From: Takakia lepidozioides
Taxonomy: Eukaryota; Streptophyta; Takakiopsida; Takakiales; Takakiaceae
Length of the DNA stretch: 64,000 bases
Reading direction: 5' to 3'
Assembly (NCBI GenBank): GCA_030704615.1
Contig: CM060733.1
Span: 69,812,001-69,876,000 of the forward strand
This document shows, piece after piece, positions 61,650 through 64,000 of this stretch; position 1 is the stretch's first letter; each line of letters starts with the position of its first letter. The notes beneath the pieces are model-generated. The model worked only from the letters and a program-made list of their open reading frames with translations. It ran no database searches and was not told where the DNA came from. A program made the translations under genes and the position numbers.

Positions 61650-64000
61650 CACACCTACATGCTTGACTGTGCGCCATGTTAGCTTTGTGTGGGCGCTTGT
61701 TTTCATAGGTTGGTCCGGATTTGATCACCGGCCAATCCTAGGGTATGTTGTTGGTGGTGAGGTTGGAGTGATGACCAGCAAGACCACCGTTGTTTCTTCT
61801 ATGGTGAGGCTGGGTTGATGACAACAGACCATAAGAGTACTTGCGGTGGATGAAGGTACAGGTGCAGGTTTATATTATGAACCTAACAGTCTAACTATTT
61901 TAACCCTGCCAACTCATTATTCTTGCCACATGGGCACAGGGTAGAATTCATATATGCCCCCCTAAGGCGATTTTGGAAAAATGAAAAAAAAAAAAAAAAA
62001 CACTGCTATGCAGCCCCTTTCTTCTAGTGGCCTCCAGATAAGGCCACTCTAGAGTTTCTGAATTTTAGAAGATTACAAATTGCAAAAGGAGTAAAATCTG
62101 TAAATGTTTTGGAATATTTACCTCTTCATGGAATCGTTAGTCAGTCTAAGTACACAAAGCTTGGGTGTCACCTAAGGTGGTGTAGCATGGAGCGGTCAAT
62201 TTTTGTTTTGATATGTTTTCTGGATTTTTATAGGTATTTGTGATATCATTTTTCCAAAATGTCAGCAAAGGGAGATTTTGGGCATGTAGAAGTTTTTTTT
62301 TAAAATATGAAACAAATGAAAATAATGTTTTCCTCAAAACATTGCGTTGAAAAGTTTGCGTGTTCAATTGGAAACTTTGTCACTACAATTTGCATGAAGT
62401 CCATGCAAGGGAAACCATAGAGATTGGGCTGCCCCTTCTCAACCTCCAATATCTCTGTTTGTGGCACCAATAACCCCTCTGAACAAAGGGCGGGTCACAC
62501 CCCTCGCCTAATGAACACCTTGGCCCAACGTGCCAGGCAGGGGTACCCACCGATTCTAAAGAGGTACTTGTGCAACACTATCAGGCTTAAGCAACCAGTT
62601 ATCCAACAATTTGATGTCAACCAGATCCATTAAGATCTTAAGCTTCCTCACAAGTGTGGAGGTATATAAGCGGAACGTGATGTGATTCTCGGATCCATGA
62701 CCCAAGTCTCTTATCTACCTGATCCAAAAGGGTTTGAGGACGCAGAATAGATTTACTGCATCCGTCCTACTGTACATCTACACTCCGAAACAGTTTGATC
62801 CCATTGCAGGTGTGTTGTATATGATGACAATAAGACAAACTTCGATGCCATTCTGATGCAAGATCTTGTTGCATCCCTAAAGCTCGCATACATAAATGAA
62901 CATTACATGGGCACTGGTTCAACCCTAGAGATTCTGCAGATTCATGACCCAAGGTTACCTTTTTGGCCATACTTACTGCAGTCTTTCATCTATGGAAATG
63001 AACCACTGAAATATGTTTCTAACTACATCCGACTGCTACCTGCATAACCTTTCTCAGAGTTTCACAGTATGATGTCAAGATCGGAATTGTTTTGGGAGGA
63101 ATTTATGATTTTTTCAGGCCCCAAAAATTTCACAATCCCTATCCAATTTCCTAAATGGTAAATCAGGATCATTTGAAATACACAGAGAACTTGCCTCATT
63201 GGGGTACCTCCTTTGTAGATCTTTGGAAGTGTCAGTTCATCAGTAGGAGACAGTTCGGTAGTTAGGTGAATTACATATCCACTACATGAAGAAAGATAAG
63301 GAGATATTCCCTTACTCCAGACTTCATAATGTGCCCCCAAACCACATCCCCCCACCTAAACCGTCTACTTGCACTTTAGCTACTCATTGATGAGTGCACA
63401 TGCCCTTTGATATTGAAACCATACCATCATGTTTACAGAGTCGTACAGTACATACAGTTTTCATTCCATAACAAAATGTTGCTTCCACCTGTCATAGTGA
63501 AGACAACCCAGATTTGACCATCCCACACCACCATAAAAGGTGGACAAGGTAACTTGGAAAATGAGGAGATATTGTTCTCACTTTTCCCTGTTATTTGAAC
63601 GGATATGATACAATTTGCTCACAGATATTTCAGAATTAGGTTGGATGTCACTGACATCTTGCAACAATTACGAAGATTTCTTCAGGAAAGCCATCACCGA
63701 ACCCGACAGAAATCTAGACATGGTGATTATGGTTCAAGCTAAAACATAAGGAACTTGCTGGTGGATTGGTGGGTGGTAAACCCTTCATATGATGTCAAAT
63801 TGAATGTCCATTGTTGGCTGTCATGTTTCGATCCAAGCACGATTTCAGCACGAGTTGCACAACTTCAACTGTCTTCCTGCCCAGCCACACAGGGACAAAC
63901 AAGCAGTCATTCAAAGAGGACCCATACCCAATCCGGCGTGCAGCCTTTGCTTTTCGAATTCACCCAATTAAACATAGGCCAGTTAACAACTTGAAATGTT
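61650..64000. other. Unassigned right end of the window
   Basis: Contains a poly(A) run near 61983-62000 and several short open frames, for example a 63-residue stretch at 62856-63047 (LPFWPYLLQSFIYGNEPLKY) and a C-terminal-looking frame at 63755. None forms a recognisable domain or a phase-consistent exon chain. It may be decayed transposon or the edge of a gene beyond the window. Confidence 0.3.

Noticed and set aside
63755-63994. Possible hAT transposase C-terminus (DWW motif)
   Set aside because: Only the tripeptide resembles it; the downstream dimerisation words are absent.
1-64000. CRISPR array, operon or other prokaryotic system
   Set aside because: The window is clearly eukaryotic nuclear DNA with spliced genes; no regularly spaced repeats or polycistronic coding were seen.

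Overview
The window is nuclear DNA from a streptophyte, meaning a land plant or a close charophyte relative. It carries intron-rich eukaryotic genes whose closest recognisable relatives are plant proteins: an XYL1-type alpha-xylosidase, plastid-type Obg GTPase, mitochondrial ETF:ubiquinone oxidoreductase, SHOOT GRAVITROPISM 6 and Mediator subunit 6. Introns are mostly about 80 to 900 bp, base composition is not strongly AT-rich, and the spacers hold LINE, Ty3/gypsy, tRNA-derived SINE and MITE-type debris. I cannot fix the lineage more closely from sequence alone.

Layout: 1-2550, spacer with a tRNA-derived SINE. 2552-6559 (+), GH31 alpha-xylosidase/alpha-glucosidase in four exons. 6806-7419, a MITE with TTAA flanks. 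7939-13572 (-), chloroplast Obg GTPase in about eleven exons, its introns loaded with LINE tails and GA repeats. 14930-20008 (+), a multi-exon gene I do not recognise. 21712-28754 (-), ETFQO in 18 phase-consistent exons, one intron carrying a SINE. 29569-49840 (+), SGR6/MROH1-type HEAT-repeat gene with more than 40 exons. 50443-52244 (-), MED6 in five exons with an apparent 2-nt frame error in the last one. 53.3-64.0 kb is a transposon-rich tract: a broken LINE split by an element with 14-bp inverted ends and an 8-bp target duplication, which itself holds a second TTAA-flanked MITE, plus gypsy gag and RT/RNase H scraps, a fold-back element and SINE copies.

The genes are independent housekeeping or developmental genes rather than a pathway cluster: cell-wall xyloglucan trimming, plastid ribosome assembly, branched-chain amino-acid/lysine respiration, endomembrane/gravitropism function and RNA polymerase II transcription. 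Neighbours are mostly arranged convergently or divergently: the 814-bp ETFQO/SGR6 gap and the 1.36-kb Obg/unknown-gene gap are head to head. Exon joins were worked out by eye from reading phase, splice dinucleotides and remembered family conservation. No alignment or transcript was available.
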